Of a stretch of DNA of 64,000 bases, positions 57,234 through 64,000 are shown piece by piece; position 1 is the first letter of the stretch; each line of letters begins with the position of its first letter. Position numbers and translations under genes: made by a program. The notes under the pieces are model-generated. The model ran no database searches. It saw only the letters and a list, made by a program, of their open reading frames with translations, and was not told the DNA's origin. This stretch comes from Marinirhabdus gelatinilytica (GTDB lineage Bacteria; Bacteroidota; Bacteroidia; Flavobacteriales; Flavobacteriaceae), in NCBI RefSeq assembly GCF_003353425.1, contig NZ_QRAO01000006.1, positions 1 to 64,000 on the forward strand, in the 5' to 3' direction.

Positions 57234-57974
57234 ATGAAGATTCTAGTGTGCATAAGCCACGTACCAGATACAACTTCCAAGATAAACTTTACCGATGGCG
57301 ATACCAAGTTCGACACGAACGGGGTTCAGTTTGTAATCAACCCGAACGATGAGTTTGGCCTTACCCGCGCTATGTGGTTCAAGGAAAAACAAGGAGCCAG
57401 CGTACACGTTGTGAACGTGGGTGGCCCAGAAACCGAACCGACCTTGAGAAAGGCATTGGCCATTGGAGCCGATGAAGCCATTCGAGTGAATACCCCAGCA
57501 ACCGACGGGTACAGCGTTGCAAAACAATTGGCAAACGTTGTAAAGGAAGGCGGCTACGATCTCGTTATAGGGGGTCGTGAAAGTATTGATTATAACGGAG
57601 GGATGGTACCAGGTATGGTTGCCAAGATGCTAGATGCCAATTTTGTGAATACCTGCATCAACCTAGAGGTTGAAGGCGACAGCGCAACGGCAATCCGTGA
57701 GATAGACGGCGGTAAGGAAACCATAAAAACAAAACTTCCATTAGTAGTGGGTGGCCAAAAAGGATTGGTGGAGGAAAGCGACCTTCGCATCCCAAATATG
57801 CGAGGTATTATGCAAGCACGTAGCAAACCCTTGCACGTAAAGGAACCAGTTGACGCAAATGCTGAAACCAATACCAACTCTTTTGAAAAACCAGCTCCGA
57901 AAGGAGATGTAAAACTGGTGGATAGTGTGGATGAATTGGTCAACTTATTACACAACGAAGCAAAAGTAATTTGA
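57234..57974 (+). CDS. etfB: Electron transfer flavoprotein subunit beta
   Basis: I start at 57234 (MKILVCISHVPDTTSKINF). The 246-residue protein has NPNDEFGLTRAMWFKE, the signature region VKEGGYDLVIGGRESIDYNG and the C-terminal LRIPNMRGIMQARSKPL. With EtfA it forms the FAD/AMP protein that takes electrons from acyl-CoA dehydrogenases to the quinone pool. etfA follows after a 116-bp gap filled by two repeat B copies. Confidence 0.95.
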   Translation: MKILVCISHVPDTTSKINFTDGDTKFDTNGVQFVINPNDEFGLTRAMWFKEKQGASVHVVNVGGPETEPTLRKALAIGADEAIRVNTPATDGYSVAKQLANVVKEGGYDLVIGGRESIDYNGGMVPGMVAKMLDANFVNTCINLEVEGDSATAIREIDGGKETIKTKLPLVVGGQKGLVEESDLRIPNMRGIMQARSKPLHVKEPVDANAETNTNSFEKPAPKGDVKLVDSVDELVNLLHNEAKVI

Positions 57975-57988
57975 AAATAACAATTTTT

Positions 57989-58073
57989 TTCTCCCCTTGA
58001 GGGGAGTTAGAGGGGTGTGTCTTATGAAGTAAACTAAATTTACATCCCCCTAGCCCCCTTCAAAGGGGGAATT
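57989..58073. repeat. Inverted doublet of repeat B between etfB and etfA
   Basis: Copy 1 (57991-58020) has the palindrome CTCCCCTTGAGGGGAG followed by TTAGAGGGGTGTG. Copy 2 (58043-58073) is in the opposite orientation: CATCCCCCTAGCCCCCTTCA and AAGGGGG. The two halves form a REPIN-like long hairpin in an operon spacer. Single copies occur at 22526 and, in frame, at 27643 and 28679. Confidence 0.85.
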
Positions 58074-58090
58074 AACTAGAAATAAATTTT

Positions 58091-59059
58091 ATGAGCATAT
58101 TAGTATATACAGAATCCGAAAACGGATCATTTAAAAAAATTGCCCACGAAGCTGTTTCCTATGCAAAGGGAATTGCAGATATGATGGGAACCAGCGTTAC
58201 TGCTCTAGCTGTAAACGCTAACGATACTTCAGAATTAGGGAAATTTGGCGCTTCAAAAGTACTTGAGGTTTCCAACGATAAATTGAACAACTTTAATGCT
58301 GAAGCTTATGCCGATGTAATTGCACAGGCCGCTAAGCAGGAAGATGCACAGGTGGTGGTGTTAACCTCCAGTGCCAATAGTAAGTTTATGGCACCCTTGG
58401 TAGCTGTGAACCTTGAAGCTGGCTACGTTCCCAACGTAACAGAACTTCCTTCCTCCAGTTCGCCTTTTACCGTAAAGCACAGTGTGTTTACCAACAAAGC
58501 CTTCAGTAATACCGAAATAAACACCAATGTTAAAATTGTAGGTTTGGGTAAAAACGCCTTCGGAATAAAGGAAAACGAAACGTCAGCCACCACCGAAGCT
58601 TTCTCGCCAACACTTTCTGAAGACGACTTCTCAACAGAGGTAGTCTCAGTAGATAAAGCAACAGACAAGGTAACCATTGCCGATGCCGAAATAGTAGTTT
58701 CAGCAGGTCGCGGACTCAAAGGTCCCGAAAATTGGGGAATGATCGAAGAGCTGGCCGAAACCCTTGGTGCAGCAACTGCCTGCTCAAAACCTGTTAGTGA
58801 TATGGGTTGGAGACCACATAGCGAGCACGTTGGGCAAACAGGAAAACCTGTAGCGTCTAATTTGTATATCGCAATTGGTATCTCTGGGGCTATCCAGCAC
58901 TTGGCAGGAATAAACGCCTCCAAGACCAAAGTTGTAATAAACAACGACCCCGAAGCCCCGTTCTTTAAGGCTGCGGACTATGGTATTGTAGGTGATGCGT
59001 TTGAGGTAGTACCACAATTGGTGGAAAAGCTTAAAGAATTTAAAGCGCAAAACAATTAA
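58091..59059 (+). CDS. etfA: Electron transfer flavoprotein subunit alpha
   Basis: The 322-residue protein has an N-terminal Rossmann-like domain and the C-terminal FAD-binding domain with VSAGRGLKGPENWGMIEELA, SKPVSDMGWRPHSEHVGQTG, YIAIGISGAIQHLAGI and INNDPEAPFFKAADYGIVGD. It pairs with EtfB. The N-terminal MSILVYTESENGSFKKIAHE is typical, so the start at 58091 is secure. Confidence 0.95.
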   Translation: MSILVYTESENGSFKKIAHEAVSYAKGIADMMGTSVTALAVNANDTSELGKFGASKVLEVSNDKLNNFNAEAYADVIAQAAKQEDAQVVVLTSSANSKFMAPLVAVNLEAGYVPNVTELPSSSSPFTVKHSVFTNKAFSNTEINTNVKIVGLGKNAFGIKENETSATTEAFSPTLSEDDFSTEVVSVDKATDKVTIADAEIVVSAGRGLKGPENWGMIEELAETLGAATACSKPVSDMGWRPHSEHVGQTGKPVASNLYIAIGISGAIQHLAGINASKTKVVINNDPEAPFFKAADYGIVGDAFEVVPQLVEKLKEFKAQNN

Positions 59060-59112
59060 CCACAACCTCTTTTCTTCCTCTCAAGGAAGATTGGGACAGT
59101 GACCAGAAATAT

Positions 59113-59138
59113 AGCCATCTTTTTAAGGTGGCTTTTTT
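59113..59138 (+). terminator. Terminator of etfBA
   Basis: AGCCATCTT (59113-59121) pairs with AAGGTGGCT (59125-59133) with one wobble, followed by TTTTTT. It is 53 bp after the etfA stop; between them, CTTCCTCTCAAGGAAG (59074-59089) is a short palindrome like a decayed repeat B. Confidence 0.8.
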
Positions 59139-59236
59139 AGTAAGCCCAATATGCAAAGTCGAATGTGCACATTGTTACCGAAATTTTTAAACGGTGGCTT
59201 TAGCGCTTTTTCCATTTCCATTTCCATTTATTATGG

Positions 59237-59244
59237 TATTTTTG
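59237..59244 (+). promoter_or_regulatory. -7 box upstream of the bifunctional nuclease gene
   Basis: TATTTTTG matches TAnnTTTG, 16 nt before the ATG at 59261. No convincing -33 TTTG is visible at the usual distance; a tandem TTTCCA run lies there. Confidence 0.45.
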
Positions 59245-59260
59245 TTTCTTACCACAGCAA

Positions 59261-59887
59261 ATGAGCCTCGTTAAATTAAACATAAAAGGTATTTCCTATA
59301 GCCAAACACAAAATGGCGCTTACGCCCTTATCTTGAACGAAGAAGGAGGCGAGCGTAAACTACCTATAGTAATCGGTGCTTTTGAGGCGCAGTCCATAGC
59401 CATCGCATTGGAAAAAGAAATCAAGCCCCCTCGCCCGCTTACCCACGACCTGTTCAAGAATTTTTCAGATAGGTTCGGTATCGTGGTAAAACAGGTGATC
59501 ATCCACAAACTGGTAGATGGTGTTTTTTACTCTAGTATTATATGCGAGCGGGAAGGACTGGAAGAAATAATAGATGCCCGCACCAGCGATGCCATAGCAT
59601 TGGCCCTAAGGTTCAAGGCACCTATTTTTACCTACAAGGCCATTTTGGAAAAAGCAGGTATCTATCTTAAATCTGCACCTTCAAAAAAGAAGAAAATTTC
59701 AAAAAAGGAGGAAACCATCCTGGAAGAACTCATACTGGGAGAGGATGCAGAATCCAAACCGCCCAAAGCACAGGATTTTTCAAAGTACACCCTTAAGGAA
59801 CTTAACGAAATGTTGGACGAGTCTGTCTCCAATGAAGATTACGAAAGAGCTGCCCAACTAAGGGACGAAATCTCCAAACGCTCCTAA
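59261..59887 (+). CDS. Bifunctional nuclease domain protein with C-terminal UVR motif
   Basis: The 208-residue protein has a BFN/DUF151 domain (~1-130: ALILNEEGGERKLPIVIGAF, EAQSIAIALEKEIKPPRPL, IDARTSDAIALALRFKAPI). After a Lys-rich linker comes a UVR motif (YTLKELNEMLDESVSNEDYE, then RAAQLRDEISK). Plant and some bacterial members have DNase/RNase activity; the UVR motif is a protein-protein contact as in UvrB/UvrC. This two-domain form is standard in Bacteroidota. The transporter gene follows after 19 bp. Confidence 0.92.
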   Translation: MSLVKLNIKGISYSQTQNGAYALILNEEGGERKLPIVIGAFEAQSIAIALEKEIKPPRPLTHDLFKNFSDRFGIVVKQVIIHKLVDGVFYSSIICEREGLEEIIDARTSDAIALALRFKAPIFTYKAILEKAGIYLKSAPSKKKKISKKEETILEELILGEDAESKPPKAQDFSKYTLKELNEMLDESVSNEDYERAAQLRDEISKRS

Positions 59888-59906
59888 AGCCCTACTTGTT
59901 TTTTGT

Positions 59907-61658
59907 ATGAAACACTTTCAGAAAATCATTCTATTCATAACCCTTTTAGGTTGCACAGCAAGTTTTTTTGGACAGTCCATAGAGAGGGATTGGAACTTTT
60001 CATCCATTGAGGATGCTTCAGGAAAGTCACTTTTCAGCATTTCTGAGAACGATACTTTCACCCTAAGTGAAGGAGCTTTTGAATACCAACTATTGGCAAA
60101 GGATAGCCTACAAGCTTCGGGAGATTATATATTTCAGAATAATTTATTAGTCCTTTTTTACAACAAGCCACAAGACACCATACGGCGTTACAGGATTTCA
60201 CAGCTCACAGATACCGAACTAAGTTTTACCGAAAACAATATTACATACCACTTTACAGCTCCTTCGGAAACTGAAATTTCGGACCTCTCCACCTCATCCC
60301 AGAAATTAGAGGGCAACGACAAGAGCAATATTGCACTGGACGTTACCAAAGGCGTAGGAATAACATTAAAGAGTATTTATCGCGGTATCATTGGGATGGT
60401 TTTTTTGCTGCTTGTTTGTTTTTTATTGAGCAGCAACCGAAAGCACATTAATTGGCAATTGGTGGGTACTGGGCTCGCGTTGCAAATCATCTTTGCGCTA
60501 CTCGTACTAAAGGTACCGCTAGTTGCCTCTGTTTTTGATTGGATAAGCGATAAAGTGGTTACCTTCTTAAATTTCAGCGAAAAAGGTGCAGAGTTTCTAT
60601 TTGGCGGATTAGGGACAGATATGGATACCTTTGGGTACATCTTTGCTTTTAAGGTACTGCCCACGATTGTGTTCTTTTCGGCATTTACCTCACTACTCTA
60701 CTATCTGGGTATTTTACAATTGTTCGTAAAAGCATTTGCATGGGTCATGAGCAAGACCATGCGTCTTTCCGGAGCCGAGAGTCTTGCGGCGGCAGCAAAC
60801 ATTTTTATAGGCCAGACTGAAGCACCCCTCGTGGTTAAACCCTACTTGGACCGAATGACAAAGTCTGAAATGCTCTGCCTTATGGTAGGCGGCATGGCTA
60901 CCATTGCTGGTGGGGTCCTGGCAGCTTTCATTGCCTTTTTGGGCGGTGATAGTGATGCTGAAAAAATAATTTTTGCGAAACACCTGTTAACGGCTTCTAT
61001 TATGTCGGCCCCTGCAGCTATAATCATTGCAAAGATGCTCTATCCCGAAACCGAAACGGTAGATAAAAAACTGAACATAAGCAAGGAAAAAATTGGAACC
61101 AATATCCTAGATGCTATTTCCAGGGGGACTACCGAAGGACTAAAACTAGCCGTTAACGTAGGTGCCATGCTATTGGTATTTACAGCAGTGATTGCTGTTT
61201 TTAACTGGATCACTGCCGATCTCATTGGCGCTCCCACTGGCCTCAACGATGTAATTGCATCAGCAACCGAAGGTAGGTACGATAGTTTCTCGCTACAATA
61301 CATTTTGGGGAATATCTTTGCACCGGTAGCTTGGATCATTGGCGTCCCTGCCGAAGACATTGTAGTGATCGGGCAACTCTTGGGTGAAAAAACCATTTTA
61401 AACGAATTCTATGCGTATGCTTCGTTGAGCGAATTGAAGCAAGCTGGCGCGATTACAAATTATAGGTCTATCGTAATTGCGACCTATGCCCTTTGCGGAT
61501 TTGCGAATTTTGCCTCTATAGGAATCCAGATTGGGGGGATAGGGGTCTTAGCGCCCAAACAAAGAACCACCTTGGCCAAATTTGGTATTAAAGCGCTTAT
61601 TGGTGGTACGGTTGCAGCATTGCTCACTGCTACCATTGCTGGAATGTTGATTGGCTAA
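59907..61658 (+). CDS. Concentrative nucleoside transporter with extra N-terminal periplasmic domain
   Basis: The C-terminal ~430 residues are a CNT/NupC transporter: INWQLVGTGLALQIIFALLV, LPTIVFFSAFTSLLYYLGIL, AANIFIGQTEAPLVVKPYL, CLMVGGMATIAGGVLAAFI and ALCGFANFASIGIQIGGIG. It imports nucleosides with Na+ or H+. The first ~150 residues are separate: a signal peptide (ending SFFGQ) and a small beta-rich domain (WNFSSIEDASGKSLFSI, GDYIFQNNLLVLFYN) that looks lipocalin-like. At 583 residues it is ~170 longer than NupC. It links with deoxynucleoside kinase and thyA in this window as nucleotide salvage. Confidence 0.93.
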   Translation: MKHFQKIILFITLLGCTASFFGQSIERDWNFSSIEDASGKSLFSISENDTFTLSEGAFEYQLLAKDSLQASGDYIFQNNLLVLFYNKPQDTIRRYRISQLTDTELSFTENNITYHFTAPSETEISDLSTSSQKLEGNDKSNIALDVTKGVGITLKSIYRGIIGMVFLLLVCFLLSSNRKHINWQLVGTGLALQIIFALLVLKVPLVASVFDWISDKVVTFLNFSEKGAEFLFGGLGTDMDTFGYIFAFKVLPTIVFFSAFTSLLYYLGILQLFVKAFAWVMSKTMRLSGAESLAAAANIFIGQTEAPLVVKPYLDRMTKSEMLCLMVGGMATIAGGVLAAFIAFLGGDSDAEKIIFAKHLLTASIMSAPAAIIIAKMLYPETETVDKKLNISKEKIGTNILDAISRGTTEGLKLAVNVGAMLLVFTAVIAVFNWITADLIGAPTGLNDVIASATEGRYDSFSLQYILGNIFAPVAWIIGVPAEDIVVIGQLLGEKTILNEFYAYASLSELKQAGAITNYRSIVIATYALCGFANFASIGIQIGGIGVLAPKQRTTLAKFGIKALIGGTVAALLTATIAGMLIG

Positions 61659-62020
61659 TGGTTTTTCACGACCGTATCGGCCCAACCCATGGCTTCTTCA
61701 ACAGTTTTAAAATAACTAAAGGAACCTTCAAACAATTTCTGCTCATTAAACGCTTCCTGCTTTACTGCTTCTTCTGCAGAAACTATAGCAAGCCCGATCA
61801 TTAACTTAGGGTCTATGGCATTGTACGCCTTTGGGTCTATGTTTGAGGCAAACTCACGATTTGAGATAAAAACAAAAGGGTTCCTTCCATAATGGTTATA
61901 TGCATATTGCATAATTTCTTTAGCTGAAATTTCAGAGATACCATCACCCTCCAGTCTAAAGACCAAGTAATTAGAGTAACAGTCCATAGGGCCGTGAGGC
62001 GTTTTGTAAGTAGTTTTCAT
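61655..62020 (-). CDS. Conserved STAS/SpoIIAA-like protein
   Basis: The 121-residue cytoplasmic protein has the alternating alpha/beta pattern of SpoIIAA-like STAS proteins: NYLVFRLEGDGISEISAKEI, NPFVFISNREFASNIDPKAY, KLMIGLAIVSAEEAVKQEA and FKTVEEAMGWADTVVKN. Similar unnamed proteins are common in flavobacteria. The assignment to STAS rests on pattern, not a catalytic motif. The stop codon overlaps the transporter stop by 4 bp (convergent). Confidence 0.75.
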   Translation of the reverse strand: MKTTYKTPHGPMDCYSNYLVFRLEGDGISEISAKEIMQYAYNHYGRNPFVFISNREFASNIDPKAYNAIDPKLMIGLAIVSAEEAVKQEAFNEQKLFEGSFSYFKTVEEAMGWADTVVKNH

Positions 62021-62152
62021 AAGCGTTAGCTTTCACTAATGCAATTTAAGAAATTTTTAACAAACATACATTCGTTGATAACTTGTAATAAATCCAACAA
62101 ATTTCAGTTACAAGTAACACCCTTCTTTTTTACATTTAAAGCCTTAAAAAAC

Positions 62153-62160
62153 AAGGAGAG
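62153..62160 (+). promoter_or_regulatory. Shine-Dalgarno-like sequence before thyA
   Basis: AAGGAGAG ends two bases before the ATG at 62163, with the AGGAG core four bases away. This is notable because Bacteroidota rarely use SD pairing and other genes in the window lack such a motif. The spacing is shorter than optimal. Confidence 0.45.
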
Positions 62161-62162
62161 AG

Positions 62163-63014
62163 ATGAAGCAATACCACGACCTAGTTAAACACGTACTAGA
62201 AAACGGAAATGAAAAAAACGACCGGACAGGGACTGGCACCAAGAGTGTTTTTGGGTACCAGATGCGCTTCGACTTAAGGGAAGGGTTCCCTATGGTCACC
62301 ACCAAAAAACTGCACTTAAAATCTATTATCTATGAATTATTGTGGTTTTTGAACGGAGACACCAATATTAAATATCTGCAAGAAAACGGAGTGCGAATCT
62401 GGAACGAATGGGCAGACGAAAACGGCGATCTAGGTCCTGTATATGGCCACCAATGGCGAAACTGGAACAGTGAAGAGATAGACCAGATCTCGGAAATCAT
62501 CAAGACCTTAAAAACCAATCCAGATAGCCGAAGAATGTTGGTAAGCGCTTGGAATCCCAGCGTGATGCCCAATACATCCATCCCTTTTTCTGAAAACGTA
62601 GCCAAAGGAAAAGCTGCGCTTCCTCCTTGCCATGCATTCTTTCAGTTTTATGTTAGCGCACCCGAGGTTGAAGGAGACGAAAGTACCCGAAAGCTATCTT
62701 GCCAACTGTACCAACGTAGCGCCGATATTTTTCTGGGAGTTCCTTTTAATATAGCTTCTTACGCATTGCTCACAATGATGATGGCACAGGTATGTGGCTA
62801 CCAAGTTGGGGACTTTGTCCATACCTTTGGAGACGCCCATATTTACAGCAACCATTTCGAACAATTGGAGTTACAATTGTCTCGGGAACCCCGCCCATTA
62901 CCAAAAATGTTGTTAAATCCAAATGTAAAAGATATCTTTGGCTTTAAATTTGATGACTTTACACTGGTAGATTACAATCCACATCCGCACATTAAAGGTG
63001 CCGTTGCGATTTAA
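62163..63014 (+). CDS. thyA: Thymidylate synthase
   Basis: The enzyme makes dTMP from dUMP with methylenetetrahydrofolate. The 283-residue protein has [20 protein letters not shown], the catalytic Cys in [35 protein letters not shown] and [20 protein letters not shown]. An insertion of about 20 residues relative to the 264-residue E. coli enzyme lies around [17 protein letters not shown] and [12 protein letters not shown]. No dfr gene follows; a TonB-C protein does, after 22 bp. Confidence 0.96.
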   Translation: MKQYHDLVKHVLENGNEKNDRTGTGTKSVFGYQMRFDLREGFPMVTTKKLHLKSIIYELLWFLNGDTNIKYLQENGVRIWNEWADENGDLGPVYGHQWRNWNSEEIDQISEIIKTLKTNPDSRRMLVSAWNPSVMPNTSIPFSENVAKGKAALPPCHAFFQFYVSAPEVEGDESTRKLSCQLYQRSADIFLGVPFNIASYALLTMMMAQVCGYQVGDFVHTFGDAHIYSNHFEQLELQLSREPRPLPKMLLNPNVKDIFGFKFDDFTLVDYNPHPHIKGAVAI

Positions 63015-63036
63015 CCCCAAAAAATTAATTCCTTTT

Positions 63037-63471
63037 ATGAAATACGCAGTTATTATCTTCAGTTTACTTTTCAGCACCACCCTTTTGGCCCAAAGAGAGT
63101 GGGGAGACATGGAAAAGAACAAACTTACCCTTAAAGAAATAGCCCCTGTTTGGCCAGGGTGCGAGTCGCAAACCGGCTCTCTAAAGGACACTTGTTTCAA
63201 ACAAAAGTTAGCAACCCACATTGCAAAAAACTTCAAATACCCTAAAGATTCCTATAAGAAGAATGAACAAGGGCGCGTAGTTGTAGAATTTTATATCACT
63301 GAAGAAGGATTGGTGGATATAAAAAAAGTAACAGGCGGCACCCCAGCTTTGCAAGCAGAGGCTAAGCGAAATATTAGCTTAATTCCTAAGATGGAAAAAC
63401 CAGGTATGATGGGAGGAAAACCAAGAGCCATCCAATACATTGTGCCAATCACCTTTAAGACAGGCAGATAG
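63037..63471 (+). CDS. TonB C-terminal domain protein
   Basis: I start at 63037 (MKYAVIIFSLLFSTTLLAQ), giving a signal peptide; the longer frame overlaps thyA. The 144-residue secreted protein has PVWPGCESQTGSLKDTCFKQ, a common prelude in Bacteroidota, then a TonB-C domain: GRVVVEFYITEEGLVDIKKV, AEAKRNISLIPKMEKPGM, IQYIVPITFK. It has no membrane anchor beyond the signal peptide, so it is unlikely to be an energising TonB and more likely a periplasmic relative. Confidence 0.88.
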   Translation: MKYAVIIFSLLFSTTLLAQREWGDMEKNKLTLKEIAPVWPGCESQTGSLKDTCFKQKLATHIAKNFKYPKDSYKKNEQGRVVVEFYITEEGLVDIKKVTGGTPALQAEAKRNISLIPKMEKPGMMGGKPRAIQYIVPITFKTGR

Positions 63472-63546
63472 CATATCAAAAACCCTAGTTTAACACGGGT
63501 TTAACGGTATAGGTTTCAGAAAAAAACATCTATAAACCGTATATTT

Positions 63547-63580
63547 AAAGTGTAGAAACATTTACGTTTTTACACTTTTT
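63547..63580 (+). terminator. Hairpin with T-run directly before egtB-like gene
   Basis: AAAGTGTAGAAAC (63547-63559) pairs at 12 of 13 positions with GTTTTTACACTTT (63566-63578) and is followed by Ts up to 63582. It ends at the start codon of the next gene (63583). It may be the terminator of the thyA/TonB-C transcript or a 5' structure of the next mRNA. Confidence 0.55.
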
Positions 63581-63582
63581 TT

Positions 63583-64000
63583 ATGATTGACACACAAACA
63601 CTCTTAGATCTCTTTACTGATACCAGGAACCATACCGAAACCCTTTGCAAGCCTCTGGAAATCGAAGACTACGTGGTACAGCCCGCTATGGATGTCTCCC
63701 CCCCAAAGTGGCACTTAGGACACACCACTTGGTTTTTTGAAGAATTTATACTGAAGCACCACAAGCCCAACTACAAACTTTTCCACGAGGATTTTGCCTA
63801 TGTTTTCAACAGTTATTACGAAACCTTGGGCGAGCGTGTGGTACGTAGCAACCGTGGAAACCTTTCAAGACCTGGAGTTGCCAAGGTTTACGATTATAGG
63901 CACTATGTGACCAATGAAATAAAAGAGCTTCTGGCTACTGAAATTTCAGCAGAAATAGAAGAATTGATCCAGATAGGAATCCATCACGAAAAACAACATC
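63583..64000 (+). CDS. EgtB-like ergothioneine biosynthesis protein, N-terminal part
   Basis: The ATG at 63583 opens a frame that runs off the window after 139 complete codons. The visible part is the DinB-like N-terminal domain of EgtB-type sulfoxide synthases: PKWHLGHTTWFFEEFIL and IGIHHEKQH supply the conserved His residues of the non-haem iron site, and NSYYETLGERVVRSNRGNLS matches the family. EgtB joins trimethylhistidine to cysteine or gamma-glutamylcysteine. The C-terminal FGE-sulfatase domain lies outside the window, so the exact enzyme is not proven. Confidence 0.85.
   Translation, partial: MIDTQTLLDLFTDTRNHTETLCKPLEIEDYVVQPAMDVSPPKWHLGHTTWFFEEFILKHHKPNYKLFHEDFAYVFNSYYETLGERVVRSNRGNLSRPGVAKVYDYRHYVTNEIKELLATEISAEIEELIQIGIHHEKQH

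Noticed and set aside
57195-57974. Upstream TTG start of etfB
   Set aside because: The TTG lies within the predicted -7 box; the ATG at 57234 gives the usual N-terminus.
62163-63014. Intron or intein in thyA because of the extra ~20 residues
   Set aside because: The insert is short, collinear and lacks splicing motifs; such loops are common in thymidylate synthases.

Overview
The window comes from a chromosome of Bacteroidota, most likely a marine Flavobacteriaceae species. Signs are type IX secretion (T9SS) sorting domains, two GLPGLI-family proteins, DUF5686/carboxypeptidase-regulatory outer-membrane proteins, a fused alpha/beta branched-chain E1, TAnnTTTG-type -7 promoter boxes and a near absence of Shine-Dalgarno sequences. 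No rRNA, tRNA, CRISPR, prophage or transposase gene was seen.

Layout. 1-7432: secreted proteins (T9SS fragment, S74-chaperone protein, HYR/T9SS protein), a tiny HExxH protein, urocanate hydratase and a DUF4136 lipoprotein. 7631-27029 (minus strand): a TPR/LuxR regulator, a fused 2-oxoacid dehydrogenase E1 plus E2, and a complete aerobic phenylacetyl-CoA (paa) operon in the order tetR-paaE-paaA-paaB-paaC-paaD-paaG-paaH-paaI-paaJ-paaZ-enoyl-CoA hydratase-paaY. An aromatic amino acid hydroxylase is divergent from tetR. PaaABCDE epoxidises phenylacetyl-CoA, PaaG isomerises it, PaaZ opens the ring and oxidises the aldehyde, and PaaJ, PaaH and the hydratase complete beta-oxidation. No phenylacetate-CoA ligase (paaK) is present; the E1/E2 pair at the distal end could in principle feed the pathway from phenylpyruvate. 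28956-36451: rhodanese, nuclease, DUF4230, outer-membrane barrel with two GLPGLI proteins, deoxynucleoside kinase. 36611-46750: phosphate/pyrophosphate genes (ppk1, App1-like phosphatase, DUF4010 membrane protein, membrane and soluble pyrophosphatases) and a DUF5686 protein. 47067-54197: pyruvate dehydrogenase E1 beta and two consecutive TPR-histidine kinase/response regulator pairs with a small lipoprotein between. 54295-57039: an AT-rich cassette of small secreted proteins and paralogous lipoproteins around a leucine-rich-repeat T9SS protein. 57234-64000: etfBA, bifunctional nuclease, a CNT nucleoside transporter with an extra N-terminal domain, thyA, a TonB-C protein and the start of an egtB-like gene.

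The most unusual feature is how the paa operon is interrupted. Four of its intergenic gaps are each filled by a 437-451 bp unit carrying one four-helix-bundle gene (23S rRNA intervening-sequence-protein type; one copy frameshifted) between inverted terminal repeats. The terminal repeats differ in sequence from unit to unit and reach the start or stop codons of the flanking paa genes. Other gaps hold gene-free inverted repeats or one of two short palindromic repeat families (called A and B here). Copies of A and B also sit in frame inside paaH, paaA and twice inside the aromatic amino acid hydroxylase. This looks like a population of small, possibly mobile elements tolerated inside an operon. 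I am not aware of a description of it in this form.

The second notable site is a perfect-arm palindrome overlapping the predicted paa promoter just downstream of tetR. It is a strong candidate for the operator of a PaaR-type repressor.
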